64,000 nt of DNA from an uncultured Tropicimonas sp. (GCA_947497945.1 CANMIP010000001.1:124001-188000), one strand, 5' to 3'; shown: positions 22,879-33,193, numbered from the stretch's first letter. The notes: generated by a model from the letters alone, not told the origin. Made by a program: numbers and translations.

Positions 22879-23628
22879 ATGATGAACACGAGCCAGACCA
22901 CCGTCGATCCGGCCGAAGTTGCCAAATTCGAGGCAATGGCTGCCGATTGGTGGGATCCGACGGGCAAGTTCAAGCCGCTGCACATGCTCAACCCGACCCG
23001 GCTCGACTACATCACGCGTCAGATTGCCGCCGAGTTCGACCGCGACCTGACGGCGCCGAAGCCGTTCGAAGGGCTGCGGCTGCTCGATATCGGCTGCGGC
23101 GGCGGGCTGCTCTCGGAACCGATGGCGCGACTCGGGGCGACCGTGGTCGGTGCGGATGCCGCCGAGCGCAACATCCCGGTGGCACAGATCCACGCCGAGC
23201 AATCCGGGCTGGAGATCGACTATCGCTGCATCACCGCCGAGGAGATGGCGGCGGCGGGCGAACAGTTCGACGTGGTGCTGAACATGGAAGTGGTCGAGCA
23301 TGTCTCCGACCCGCTGGCCTATCTGACCGCCTGTCACGACCTGCTCAAACCGGGCGGGCTGATGATCTGCTCGACGATCAACCGCAATCCCAAGAGCTTC
23401 GCGATGGCGATTGTCGGCGCGGAATGGGTGATGCGCTGGCTGCCCAAGGGCACGCATGAGTGGAACAAGTTCATCACGCCGGAGGAGTTGAAGGACCTGA
23501 TCTCGCGCGCCGGACTGCGTCCGGAAGATGCGACGGGATTTGTCTTCAACCCGATCCTGTGGAGCTGGTCGCTCTCGTCCACGGATCTCTCGGTGAACTA
23601 CGTGACGGCGAGCACACGGCCAGCATAA
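22879..23628 (+). CDS. ubiG: 3-demethylubiquinone 3-O-methyltransferase
   Basis: [54 protein letters not shown]. Confidence 0.95.
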   Translation: MMNTSQTTVDPAEVAKFEAMAADWWDPTGKFKPLHMLNPTRLDYITRQIAAEFDRDLTAPKPFEGLRLLDIGCGGGLLSEPMARLGATVVGADAAERNIPVAQIHAEQSGLEIDYRCITAEEMAAAGEQFDVVLNMEVVEHVSDPLAYLTACHDLLKPGGLMICSTINRNPKSFAMAIVGAEWVMRWLPKGTHEWNKFITPEELKDLISRAGLRPEDATGFVFNPILWSWSLSSTDLSVNYVTASTRPA

Positions 23629-23652
23629 CCCCTTGCGCCGGGGCGCCTCCGG

Positions 23653-24195
23653 TCAGGTCAGCTCGTAGCGTGCCAGCTCGCTGTAGCGGGGCGGTCCCTT
23701 GCCAAGCTCCGACTGGATCAGTGCAAAGCCGTTTGCGCGGAAGGAAAGCGCCGTTTCGAGGCTGTTGACGGCAATGAAATCGACGAGCCTGCCGGCCTCC
23801 GGTCCGACGGGCGCCCGGCGGAAGCGCGCGAGCGTGACATGCGGCCGGAAGCGGCGCCGTTTGAGCGTGATGCCGCTTGCGCGCGCGGCCGTGGCCACCT
23901 TCTCATGCAGGTGGACAAGCGCCGGGCTGGGATCGATGGCGGCAAAGAGCAGGTCCGGGGTCGGGCTGCTGAAGAGATCGAGACCCTTGATGTCGATGTC
24001 CAGCGCCGGATGATGGATCTCGGACAGCGCAAGATGCAGCTCCTCGGCCTGATCGTGGTCGATCTCGTCCAGGAAAACCAAGGTCAGATGCATGTTCTCG
24101 CGCGGCGAAATGCGGCCGGACGGGATGCGGGCAGCGAGCGCTTCAAGCTGGTCGAGCGCGGCCTCGGGCGGCGTGATGGCGATGAAACAGCGCAT
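23653..24195 (-). CDS. thpR: RNA 2',3'-cyclic phosphodiesterase
   Basis: Two HxTx motifs: MHLTLVFL and PHVTLARF. Confidence 0.9.
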   Translation of the reverse strand: MRCFIAITPPEAALDQLEALAARIPSGRISPRENMHLTLVFLDEIDHDQAEELHLALSEIHHPALDIDIKGLDLFSSPTPDLLFAAIDPSPALVHLHEKVATAARASGITLKRRRFRPHVTLARFRRAPVGPEAGRLVDFIAVNSLETALSFRANGFALIQSELGKGPPRYSELARYELT

Positions 24196-24198
24196 GGC

Positions 24199-24639
24199 TC
24201 AACTCGCACCGAGCTTCTCGCGCAGCTCTCGTAGCACCGGCAGCGCCTGTCGAACCCGTTCGGGGCCGATCTCGGCCACCACCTCGGCGATGATCGGCGA
24301 GACCGCCGCGATCGCCGCTTCGCGCGCCGAGCGCCCGGAGGGGCTGATGGTGATGAACTTGCGCCGCGCGTCGTCCCAATCGGGGCGGATATGGATATGC
24401 CCGGCCCATTCCAGCTTCGACAGCGTGTTGCTCATCGCCCCGCGCGTGAGGTGGAAGGCCTGTGCGAGCTGCGCCGGGGTGCGCTCCTCGCCAACGCGGG
24501 CGAGATGGTTCAGCACCGAGAACTGGCTCAGCTCCATCCCCTTGGGCAGCGCCTTGGTCAGGCGGTTATGCGCCAGCTGGTCGATGGTGAAGATCTCGGA
24601 GAAGAGCGCAACCGCGAGGCTGTCATTCGGCTGTGTCAT
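24199..24639 (-). CDS. MarR-family transcriptional regulator
   Basis: Winged-helix LSQFSVLNHLARVGEERTPAQLAQAFHLTRGAMSNTLSKLEWAGHIHIRPDWDDAR. Confidence 0.87.
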   Translation of the reverse strand: MTQPNDSLAVALFSEIFTIDQLAHNRLTKALPKGMELSQFSVLNHLARVGEERTPAQLAQAFHLTRGAMSNTLSKLEWAGHIHIRPDWDDARRKFITISPSGRSAREAAIAAVSPIIAEVVAEIGPERVRQALPVLRELREKLGAS

Positions 24640-25469
24640 GCCGGGCCACCATAGGGCCGGTCATGGCTCAGGGAGGGAACGCGGGACCTGGCGCGGGCAA
24701 TGGCTTCCGGATCGAGATCGAGCAGCGTGACCCCGGGCGCGTCGCCCGCATCGGCGAGGACCTCGCCCCAGGGCGAGACAGCCATGCTGTGACCATGGGT
24801 CGAGCGCTGCTTGCCCCGCGTGCAGGCGTGCTGGCCGCATTGGGCCGGCGCCAACACATAGGCGCCGCATTCGATGGCCCGGGCGCGCAGGAGCGGCTCC
24901 CAATGCGCCGCGCCCGTCACCGGCGAGAAGGCGGCCGGAATGGTCAGGATCCCGGCGCCACCCTTGGCCAGCGCACGGTAGAGATGTGGGAAGCGGATAT
25001 CGTAGCAGACCGTCAAACCGATCCTGGCGAAGGGTGTTTCGGCGAGAACAGCCGCCTCGCCCGGCCGGTAGCCGGCGGATTCCCGGTAGGTCTCGGCCTC
25101 GGAAACCGTCACGTCGAACATGTGGATCTTGTCGTAGCGCGCGACGATCCCGCCCGCCGGGTCGATCAGGAAGGAACGGTTGGCAAAGCGCCCGTCCGGA
25201 TCGTCGGTCTTCAGCGCCAGCGACCCGATCAGCAGCCAGATGCCGTGTTTGGCCGCAGCCTCGCGCAGACCGGCGAGCGTTATGTCCTCGCTCTCAGGAC
25301 GCAGCACCTCCTGCTGTCGGGTCCGGCTGGCGGACAGGCAATTGGTCACCTCCGGCGTCAGAACGAAGCCCGCCCCATCTCCGACCGCCTCGTCCAGCAG
25401 GGACAGCGTTAGCGGCAGGTTCGCTTCGGGGTCATCCGACACATTGAGTTGCAGCAGCCCGGCGCGCAT
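24636..25469 (-). CDS. Carbon-nitrogen hydrolase (nitrilase/Nit family)
   Basis: LTPEVTN, YDKIHMFDV, GLTVCYDIRFPHLYR catalytic Glu-Lys-Cys. Confidence 0.92.
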   Translation of the reverse strand: MRAGLLQLNVSDDPEANLPLTLSLLDEAVGDGAGFVLTPEVTNCLSASRTRQQEVLRPESEDITLAGLREAAAKHGIWLLIGSLALKTDDPDGRFANRSFLIDPAGGIVARYDKIHMFDVTVSEAETYRESAGYRPGEAAVLAETPFARIGLTVCYDIRFPHLYRALAKGGAGILTIPAAFSPVTGAAHWEPLLRARAIECGAYVLAPAQCGQHACTRGKQRSTHGHSMAVSPWGEVLADAGDAPGVTLLDLDPEAIARARSRVPSLSHDRPYGGPA

Positions 25470-25478
25470 GGCGGTCGC

Positions 25479-25742
25479 TCAGCCCTCCGCGTTCAGCATC
25501 GGGTCGAGCTTTCCGGCGCGTTCCAGCGCGTAGAGCTCGTCACAGCCACCGACATGGGTGCCGCCGATGAAGATCTGCGGCACGGTGTAACCGCCATTCG
25601 CACGGTCCATCATCTCCTGGCGCCGCTGCGGTTCGCGCGCGACATCGACCTCCGCGAAGGACACATCCTTCTGCGTCAGCAGGCGTTTGGCGGCATGGCA
25701 GAAGCCGCAGAAAGGCGTTGTATAGATTTCGACAGGTTGCAT
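25479..25742 (-). CDS. grxC: Glutaredoxin 3
   Basis: MQPVEIYTTPFCGFCHAAKRLL...TVPQIFIGGTHVGGCDEL (CGFC active-site variant). Confidence 0.92.
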   Translation of the reverse strand: MQPVEIYTTPFCGFCHAAKRLLTQKDVSFAEVDVAREPQRRQEMMDRANGGYTVPQIFIGGTHVGGCDELYALERAGKLDPMLNAEG

Positions 25743-25776
25743 GATCACCGGCATTCCGAACATTCCGGCGCGGACC

Positions 25777-26523
25777 TTACCCGTCCTTGACTGTCCGCGC
25801 CAGTGCAACGACCCGCACGTCACTTGCACCCGCAGCATAACTGGCCTCGGCACAGGCCGCGAGCGTGGCGCCAGTGGTCAGCACGTCATCGACCAGCAAG
25901 ACAGGCCGTCCCTCGATCAGTGCCCGGCGGCGCGGATGCACGGCGATGGAATCTACCATGTTGGCAAAACGCGCATCGCGGCCCTTGCCCTCCTGGGTGC
26001 CGGTATTGCGGGTGCGCAGCAGCAGGTCCGGGCAGTGCTCCAGCGCGAGGTAGCGCGCCATCTCGGCGCTGAGCAACGCGGCTTGATTGTAGCGGCGCTG
26101 GAAGAGGCGGCGCCAATGGAGTGGCGTCGGGGCCACGATCTGATCCGGCAGGGCGATATCCTGCGCCGCGATCCCCATCCATGTGCCGGCCGCGCGGGAG
26201 ATATCGGTGCGGTCGCCGCGCTTGAAGGCGAGGACGAGCCGGCGGGTATTGTCGCGATAGGCCAGCGCCGCGCGCCCCTTGCTCCAGGGGCGGGCGATGC
26301 GCAGGCAGTCGTCGCAATGGGCAATCTCGCTATGGTCCTGACCGGGAAGCGGCACGCCGCAGAGATCGCAGACCAAGCCGGTGATGAAGGGCGTGCGGCT
26401 CCAGCAGTCTGGGCAGAGCCCGTCATCCGTCCCCACGATTGCGTTGCAGCTCAGGCAATGGGGAGGATAGACAGTGCGCAGCACAGCCTCGATCCCCGAC
26501 CGCAGAACGGCATTTCCCATCAT
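25777..26523 (-). CDS. ComF-family amidophosphoribosyltransferase-like protein
   Basis: N-terminal CLSC...CPDCW zinc ribbon; PRPP loop PVLLVDDVLTTGATLAAC. Confidence 0.92.
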   Translation of the reverse strand: MMGNAVLRSGIEAVLRTVYPPHCLSCNAIVGTDDGLCPDCWSRTPFITGLVCDLCGVPLPGQDHSEIAHCDDCLRIARPWSKGRAALAYRDNTRRLVLAFKRGDRTDISRAAGTWMGIAAQDIALPDQIVAPTPLHWRRLFQRRYNQAALLSAEMARYLALEHCPDLLLRTRNTGTQEGKGRDARFANMVDSIAVHPRRRALIEGRPVLLVDDVLTTGATLAACAEASYAAGASDVRVVALARTVKDG

Positions 26524-27382
26524 GAGCACACCTCGACTGACCGACCGCGCCGCCCTGACCCGTGCCCGTTTCCGCGCGCGGACAGCGCCGGGCGGCATGG
26601 CGGATTTCCTCCACCGCAGCATGGCGGATGATCTGGAGGAAAGACTGATGATGGTTAACAGGACGTTTACGGACCCGGTCGTTGTGTCTGGTTTTCCCGA
26701 TCTCTGGGGCGAGTTGATGCCTTCTGCGCGGCAGGTTACCGATGGCGAGGTTCTGGGTCTGGAGACCGGGAGCTGCGATCTGCTGGTGCATGCGATGGCG
26801 TTGCACTGGGCGGATGACCCTGTCGGACAGCTGGCGCAGGCGCGCCACGCGCTGCGGCCCGATGGGCTGTTCATCGGTTTCAGCTTCGGCGGCGAGACGC
26901 TGACCGAACTGCGCCATGCGCTGGCGGCGGCGGAGACGGAGGTGATGGGCGGGCTGTCACCACGGGTCGCGCCGATGGGAGAGATCCGCGACATGGGCTC
27001 GCTGATGCAGCGGGCCGGGTTTGCGCTGCCGGTGGCCGACAGCTTGCCTCTCAATGCCAGCTACGAGACGATGTTCCACCTGATGCGGGATCTTCGGGCC
27101 ATGGGCGAGAGCAATGTGCTGGCCACGCGGCACCGTGCGCCCACCCCACGGCAGCTCTTCCTGCGTGCGGCGGAAGAATATGCACGGACGCATTCCACCG
27201 AGGACGGTCGGGTTGGCGCGACATTCGAGATCCTCGTCCTGACCGGATGGGCACCGGATGCCTCGCAACCGCAGCCGCTCCGGCCCGGATCGGCGACGAC
27301 GCGGCTGGCCGACGCATTGGGGTCGCAAGAAATCGGCTTGAACGATCCGGCACAACCGGGCGGAATGCCAAAGAAGGATTGA
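26522..27382 (+). CDS. SAM-dependent methyltransferase (NDUFAF5/BioC-like)
   Basis: DLLVHAMALHWADDPVGQLAQARHALRPDGLFIGFSFGGETLTELRHAL. Confidence 0.8.
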   Translation: MSTPRLTDRAALTRARFRARTAPGGMADFLHRSMADDLEERLMMVNRTFTDPVVVSGFPDLWGELMPSARQVTDGEVLGLETGSCDLLVHAMALHWADDPVGQLAQARHALRPDGLFIGFSFGGETLTELRHALAAAETEVMGGLSPRVAPMGEIRDMGSLMQRAGFALPVADSLPLNASYETMFHLMRDLRAMGESNVLATRHRAPTPRQLFLRAAEEYARTHSTEDGRVGATFEILVLTGWAPDASQPQPLRPGSATTRLADALGSQEIGLNDPAQPGGMPKKD

Positions 27383-27437
27383 CTCGATAGGCCGGGACCT
27401 TATCTCGCCGGAGACCAGCAGGAAGCAGGACAGCCAG

Positions 27438-28472
27438 ATGATCATGACGAAACCCGCCGACCACCCGAAGTTTCCGGACGAGAAGATCGGCGTCTTGCTG
27501 GCCAATCTCGGCACGCCGGACAACACCGATTACTGGTCGATGCGGCGCTATTTGAGCGAATTTCTCTCCGACAAGCGGGTGATCGACTATCCGCGCTGGA
27601 AATGGCAGCCGCTGCTGCAACTCATCATCCTGTCCAAACGACCCTTCAGCTCGGGCGAAGCCTATCGCTCGATCTGGAACGAGGAATTGGACGAGAGCCC
27701 GCTGATGACGATCAGCCGGGCGCAGAAGGAGGGAATCGCTGCGGATATGGCCGAACGGTTCGGCGACAAGGTCGTGGTCGATCTCTGCATGCGCTATGGC
27801 AACCCGTCGACGCAGGAGCGGGTCAAGGCGCTGATCGAACAGGGCTGCCGCAAGATCCTCTTCTTCCCGCTCTACCCGCAATATGCCGGCGCCACTTCCG
27901 CGACGGCCAATGACCAGTTCTTCCGGGCGCTGATGGAAGAAAAGTGGCAGCCGACCGCGCGAATCGTGCCGCCCTATTTCGACGAGCCGGCCTATATCGA
28001 CGCGTTGGCGCAATCGGTGGAGCGTGGCTTCGGCGCGATGGAAACGCCGCCGGACATGCTGGTCTGCTCCTATCACGGCCTGCCCAAGCGCTATCACATG
28101 GAGGGCGATCCTTATCACTGCCACTGCCAGAAGACGACGCGGCTTCTGCAAGAGCGGCTGGGGATGGACCCGGAGAAGATCACCACCACCTTCCAGAGCC
28201 AGTTCGGCCCGGAGGACTGGCTGCGGCCCTACACGGTCGAACATGTCGCCAAGCTGGCAAGGGACGGCAAGAAGCGGATCGCGGTGATCGCCCCGGCCTT
28301 CTCGGCGGATTGCATCGAAACGCTGGAAGAGATCAACGAGGAGATCAAGGAAAGCTTCGAGGAAGCCGGGGGCGAGAGCTTCACCTATATTCCCTGCCTC
28401 AATGACGACCCGGCGCATATCTCGGCCCTTGGCAGCGTGATCGCGGAAAATCTCAAGGGCTGGATCGGCTGA
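27438..28472 (+). CDS. hemH: Ferrochelatase
   Basis: GVLLANLGTPDNTDY...LVCSYHGLPKRYHMEGDPY...TFQSQFGPEDWLRPYT. Confidence 0.97.
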   Translation: MIMTKPADHPKFPDEKIGVLLANLGTPDNTDYWSMRRYLSEFLSDKRVIDYPRWKWQPLLQLIILSKRPFSSGEAYRSIWNEELDESPLMTISRAQKEGIAADMAERFGDKVVVDLCMRYGNPSTQERVKALIEQGCRKILFFPLYPQYAGATSATANDQFFRALMEEKWQPTARIVPPYFDEPAYIDALAQSVERGFGAMETPPDMLVCSYHGLPKRYHMEGDPYHCHCQKTTRLLQERLGMDPEKITTTFQSQFGPEDWLRPYTVEHVAKLARDGKKRIAVIAPAFSADCIETLEEINEEIKESFEEAGGESFTYIPCLNDDPAHISALGSVIAENLKGWIG

Positions 28473-28592
28473 ATTCGGACGCTGGGACGCGTCACCGGTT
28501 TTGCCTGGCCCGATAAGGACCGAGGTGTCGAACGCGGAAGACCCGCCCCCTTCGGGACGGGCCTTGATTTCATTCTGTCCTGAGAAGGCCGA

Positions 28593-29039
28593 TCAGCTGT
28601 CGCGGCCATTGTCGGAAGACTGAACCGATTTCAGCCTGACCAGCTCGGCCAGCGAGTAGTCTTCTGCATCCACGCCGAGCGAGGAGGCAAGCTGCGCATG
28701 GCCGGCGGAGACGCCGCTCTTGGTGGAAACGGTGAAGCTGTCGGATGCCGCGCTTTTGCGGAGGAACCTGACGGCGGCCTGCTCGTCATCCTGTTCGGCG
28801 CTGCGCAGGGCAATCTCCCGGACCGTTTCGGCATCGACGCTGCCAAACCCGCCGGGATTGGAGCGGATCGCATTGGCGGCGGCGCGGTCGTCATTCTCGA
28901 GCGCGCTGCGCAGCGAGATGAGCTCGGCGGTCGTGTAGACGCCCGGCTCGACTTCAAGCTGCTTGGCAAGCTGGTCGGAGGCAAAGGCCGGAGCGGAGAG
29001 CGAGAGGAGAAGGGCGGTGGTCAGGGCGATGCGGTTCAT
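28593..29039 (-). CDS. Small exported hypothetical protein with internal duplication
   Basis: Signal peptide MNRIALTTALLLSLSAPAFA; two copies of an (x)QLA..L.V....Y..AEL..L motif. Confidence 0.75.
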   Translation of the reverse strand: MNRIALTTALLLSLSAPAFASDQLAKQLEVEPGVYTTAELISLRSALENDDRAAANAIRSNPGGFGSVDAETVREIALRSAEQDDEQAAVRFLRKSAASDSFTVSTKSGVSAGHAQLASSLGVDAEDYSLAELVRLKSVQSSDNGRDS

Positions 29040-29323
29040 GGTGATGATCCTTTTGGTGCGTTGTCTCGTTGATCTGGTTCAGTGTTCCGGCGCCTGTCGC
29101 GCCGTCGATGAGAAGGAACTGGGATCGCAGCCGCTGAACGAAAACCGCCAAACCCGCCCGGTTGATGTGCACCTGCGCACATCACGGCTTGCGGAGCGGG
29201 GGTTGGCAAAACCCCGTCGCACCCGGGGGCGTCTTCAGCTTCCCCTAATATTTATCTGGGATAAGTGGCGCGTTACCCAGTGGATCCATCCCGTTCGTCA
29301 GGACGCAGGTTCAGGAGATTGCG

Positions 29324-29752
29324 ATGTCATTGAAAAACGAGCTGCAGCTGATGCTCGACACCTATGCCGAGGATTACCGCGCCCGAGACCTCGAAGCCTG
29401 CCTTGCATTCTTTGACGAGAATTGCCGGTTCATTACCCCGCGCGGCGTGATGGACGGAAAGGGACAGGTCGAGAAGCTGCACCGCTTCTGGGTCTCGGAG
29501 AACCGTGTCGAGCGCGAAATGCAGGTCCAGCAGATCGAAAAGATGGGCGACCATGTCTACGCCATCTGGCGCTTCAGTGACCTGATCGTCGATCCCGCCT
29601 CGAACGAAAGCACGATCCAGAAGGGGACCGCCCTGGGCGTGATCCGACTCGATCCGGATGATGGCTGGCTGATCGTCGCCTGCAGCAGCAATGCGGATGC
29701 GGACGTGGTTCGTTACCCGGCCGAGGTCACGACGCCCAAATCTGCGGCCTGA
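29324..29752 (+). CDS. NTF2-like/SnoaL-like protein
   Basis: MLDTYAEDYRARDLEACLAFFDENCRFITPRGVMDGKGQVEKLHRF. Confidence 0.72.
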   Translation: MSLKNELQLMLDTYAEDYRARDLEACLAFFDENCRFITPRGVMDGKGQVEKLHRFWVSENRVEREMQVQQIEKMGDHVYAIWRFSDLIVDPASNESTIQKGTALGVIRLDPDDGWLIVACSSNADADVVRYPAEVTTPKSAA

Positions 29753-30012
29753 CACGCCGCAAAAGGCAGCGGAACGGTCAGCCCGATGCTCGGACATCTT
29801 AATACCTTCGGCACACAGTCCGATCAGGCGACTATCCGGGAATCGTAACACCGGGACTTGCCCGCCATCACCCGTCGCAGGACGGAAGATCGCGGTGACC
29901 TGCGGCAGCCAGGTCCCCGATCCCGATGCCCGTTATTGCCGAACGGAACCTGTTCCTGATCTGGATGGCCCGGTGCGGCCTACGCCAATCCTGGCGCGCC
30001 ACATACGGCTCC

Positions 30013-30052
30013 TAATAAAAAACCCTTCGCGCGCCAGGGCATCGCGAAGGGT
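30013..30052 (-). terminator. Rho-independent terminator after the hemY operon
   Basis: Minus strand ACCCTTCGCG-loop-CGCGAAGGGTTTTTTATT, a 10-bp stem. Confidence 0.88.
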
Positions 30053-30077
30053 CACAGATCTGCGCAGGACGTGGAGC

Positions 30078-31583
30078 TTACGTTTTCGTTTCCACCGGCG
30101 TTGCCTCCACGGTCACGGTCTCACCATCACCTGTATCGACCTCGGCGCTCGGCGCCTCGGCTGGCTCGGACAGCTCTTCCGCGGTTTCCGTTTCCGCCTC
30201 CGGCGCCTGCCCGACAATAAGCGGCAACATCTCTGCTCCCGTCGGCATCGAGAGCTCGGATTTCGGCAGTTCCTTCCAGCTCAACGTGTCGAAGCCTCCG
30301 CAATTGGAACAGACCGGCGCCCAGGTCGCCTCGGTATTGTGGCAATTGTCGCAGACCCATTGCGGGCCACGCGGCGCGGTTACGGCCTTGGCCAGCCAGC
30401 CGCGCACGACCGCTTCAGCGGCCCCGGAGCCGCGTTCAACCGCCGCCATGATCGACAGCGACCGCGCCGTCGGATCCGTGCTGGCCAGGTCGCCGATCGC
30501 GCGCCGGGCAGCCGGGAAATCCTCGGCCGCGATGTTCAGCTCGGCCAGGAGCATCTTTGTCTCCGGATGATCGGGCTGGATCTTGGTCAGATCGGTAAAG
30601 CGCTTAAGCCGCGCCTTCGGGTCCTCATCCGGCACGATTTCGGCAAAGGCCACGGCCAGTTCCGGATGCGGCTGCGATTCCCAGGTCTTGCGCAGCACGC
30701 GCGCGGCCAGGCGCGGCTTCTCTTTCTGGATATATCCGCGCGCGGCCATGATCGACGCCGGCACAAGATCCGGCGACAGCTTGTTGGCCTCGATCGCCGC
30801 CTCGCGGGCCTCGATCGACTTGCCGGCATCCAGCACATCCTTCGCTTCCGACAGTGCCAGCACGGCGTCGCGACGGCGATGCACGTCGCGCGGAAGGGTG
30901 CCGGTGCGCAGCTTGGTGCCAAGGGTCTTGCGGGCGCCGGTCCAGTCGTGATGCTCCGCCTGCAGCTTGAGAAGCGTGTCCTGCACCTCCTCATGCTTCG
31001 GCTTGAGCGCATAGGCTTTCTCGGCCAGCTTCAGCGCCGTGTCGGTATCCCCCTCAGACAACTTCTGCTTCATGATGCCACGAATGCCGACAAACCGTGT
31101 CTGGTCGTCCTTGAGCAGCTTCTTGTAGGATTCCTCCGCCACTTTCCGGTCGCCGATCATCTCGGCGGCCTGGGCCGTGATCACATTGGTGACCTGCGGC
31201 GCGTCCAGAAGCTTTTCGGCCTTCGCCGCCTTCGTCATCGCCTGACGGCCTTCGCCCGCGGCCAGCGCCATCATGGCCTCGACCATCGCCCGGTTGCCGC
31301 GGCGTTCGCGGTTCCGGTCGAAATAACGCGACAGCGCGGTTTCATCGCCCAGCAGGAATTTCACGAACGCATAAGCGAAGCTGACAAGCTTGAAGGCGAT
31401 ATAGAGGACCGCAAGCAGCGCAAGGACTGCGAGAACCGCTTGCAGCGGACCAAGCTCGACCTCCTTGAATCCGGAGATGGAGACGACCACGGAAGGTCCG
31501 TTTTCCATCACATAACCGGCGCCCACGGCCAAGGCCGCAACCGCCGCAACAATCAACAGGATCTTGATGAGAGACCAAAGCAT
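30078..31583 (-). CDS. hemY: HemY-like TPR membrane protein with C-terminal zinc ribbon
   Basis: MLWSLIKILLIVAAVAALAVGAGYVMENG...LARYFDR-like TPRs; C-terminal WVCDNCHNTEATWAPVCSNCGGFDTLSW. Confidence 0.88.
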   Translation of the reverse strand: MLWSLIKILLIVAAVAALAVGAGYVMENGPSVVVSISGFKEVELGPLQAVLAVLALLAVLYIAFKLVSFAYAFVKFLLGDETALSRYFDRNRERRGNRAMVEAMMALAAGEGRQAMTKAAKAEKLLDAPQVTNVITAQAAEMIGDRKVAEESYKKLLKDDQTRFVGIRGIMKQKLSEGDTDTALKLAEKAYALKPKHEEVQDTLLKLQAEHHDWTGARKTLGTKLRTGTLPRDVHRRRDAVLALSEAKDVLDAGKSIEAREAAIEANKLSPDLVPASIMAARGYIQKEKPRLAARVLRKTWESQPHPELAVAFAEIVPDEDPKARLKRFTDLTKIQPDHPETKMLLAELNIAAEDFPAARRAIGDLASTDPTARSLSIMAAVERGSGAAEAVVRGWLAKAVTAPRGPQWVCDNCHNTEATWAPVCSNCGGFDTLSWKELPKSELSMPTGAEMLPLIVGQAPEAETETAEELSEPAEAPSAEVDTGDGETVTVEATPVETKT

Positions 31584-31594
31584 GATGGGCGTCC

Positions 31595-33193
31595 TCAGTT
31601 GGTGGCCAGGCTGGCAGCGAGTTCATCGGCGGCGGCAAGCGCCTCGGCACGTGTGGCGGCTGACGCTACCCATTCGGCCATGATTTCCTGTCCACCCTCG
31701 GGCAGGGCGGACAATTCGGCGATTGCGTCCTCGATGCGCGTCTCGGCGAGCGCAGCCTCGGCGCGGCTCAACACGGAATCGGGGTCATCTCCTTCAGATG
31801 GCGCAAGCGACCGGACGCCGAGCTGGTTCTGGATCCAGGTCGCGGCGCGATCACCGGCCGAACCGTCAGAAATCTCGACACGCGAGACGTTCAGGGCTTG
31901 CCGGGCCGCCAGGGTGAAGGTTTCGCGCAGCTCGGGCAGGGTCGCAACCCCGTCCTCGGCCGAAGCCGACAAGGCTTGCGGAATCTCGACACCGTCCAGG
32001 CCGGACAACAGATCGGCATAGCCAGACCCGTTTTCCAGCGATGTCTGGATATCGACCATCGTCTGCGCGCGGGCCGCCCGGAGTGCCTTCTCTGCCGCAA
32101 GCGCGGCCTCGGCAGCAGCTTTCTCTTCGGCTGCCTTCGCGGCGGCCTCCGCATCGGCAACGGCCGTATCGGAGGCTTCGATCGCCTCGCGAACCGCTTT
32201 CTCCGCCGCCGCCGCCGCACCTTTCACAAGCGCGTCGGCTTCGGCCATCTGGGCTGTGACGGTCTCCCGAAGCTCTGCCATTTCCCGCCCATAGGCCTCA
32301 ACGGCGGCAACTGCTGCCGGATCGGGAGCTTCGTCCAGCGGCCGCTTCTCGAGTTCGCCCAACCTGTCGCCGAATGCCTGGATTTTCGACGTTACGTCAT
32401 CCACCGATGCGGCGGTTGCCGTCTCACCGGCAAGCGTCTCCAGCGAGTTTTTCAGCTCGGACAGCCTGTCTGCTGATTCGGTCTTGATCTCGGCGAGGGC
32501 CCCAACACTCGCCGTTTCGGCGAGCCGCATCTTCATCTCTGCCAATTCTGTTTCGAGTGCCGCGATGGTCTCGACCTGTCCGTCAATCGCTGTCTGGACC
32601 TGCGGATTGGAGGGCAGGTATTTCGGAGGGATCACGAAGGGGGCCGCGAAGACCATGCCGATTGCCGCGATTGCACCGCCAAGGAAGCCGGGAACAACCG
32701 CACCCTTGCGTTCGACAACCACGGTCTCCTTCTCGATGATGTGGGGCTCCTTGGGGTCTGCCGTCGCGGTGTCGCTGACGGTCTCCGCCGGTGCCTCGAT
32801 CGCCTCGGGTTCAGGTGCCTCCTGGTCCACTGACGCATTGTCGTCCTTTGGGTTCGGCTCCTCTATTTCTGACGTTTCGACGCCATCGAGCGCCTCAAGG
32901 TCGGAAATATCCTCGTCGTTTTCGGGTTCGGCGAACTCATCCGCGTCGATCTCGTCAAGGGACGCGTCCACGCTCTCCTGGGCGGTCTCTTCGGCTTCGG
33001 CGGCCTCCTCGGCGGGAAGCTCTTCCACGATCTCGGCATCCTCGATCCCGTCTTCGGAGACGGTCTCGTCCGGCGCCGGACTGGTATCCTCTTCGCCCGT
33101 GTCGACATCGGCTTCTTGCGGTTCCTCGACGATGTCGTCTTCGGACCGTTCGGTTGCCTCGGATGCCGTGTCGGACTTTTTAGTATCGGCCAC
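31595..33193 (-). CDS. Mitofilin-like/COG4223 membrane-anchored coiled-coil protein
   Basis: Acidic N-terminus, single TM (VVPGFLGGAIAAIGMVFAAPFVIP), long coiled coil, position between hemD and hemY. Start is uncertain (GTG 33193, or upstream ATG to 33274). Confidence 0.8.
   Translation of the reverse strand: MADTKKSDTASEATERSEDDIVEEPQEADVDTGEEDTSPAPDETVSEDGIEDAEIVEELPAEEAAEAEETAQESVDASLDEIDADEFAEPENDEDISDLEALDGVETSEIEEPNPKDDNASVDQEAPEPEAIEAPAETVSDTATADPKEPHIIEKETVVVERKGAVVPGFLGGAIAAIGMVFAAPFVIPPKYLPSNPQVQTAIDGQVETIAALETELAEMKMRLAETASVGALAEIKTESADRLSELKNSLETLAGETATAASVDDVTSKIQAFGDRLGELEKRPLDEAPDPAAVAAVEAYGREMAELRETVTAQMAEADALVKGAAAAAEKAVREAIEASDTAVADAEAAAKAAEEKAAAEAALAAEKALRAARAQTMVDIQTSLENGSGYADLLSGLDGVEIPQALSASAEDGVATLPELRETFTLAARQALNVSRVEISDGSAGDRAATWIQNQLGVRSLAPSEGDDPDSVLSRAEAALAETRIEDAIAELSALPEGGQEIMAEWVASAATRAEALAAADELAASLATN

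Noticed and set aside
28535-28577. GC-rich hairpin between hemH and the convergent small gene
   Set aside because: Stem is imperfect and lacks a clear T run; possible bidirectional terminator but not strong enough to call.
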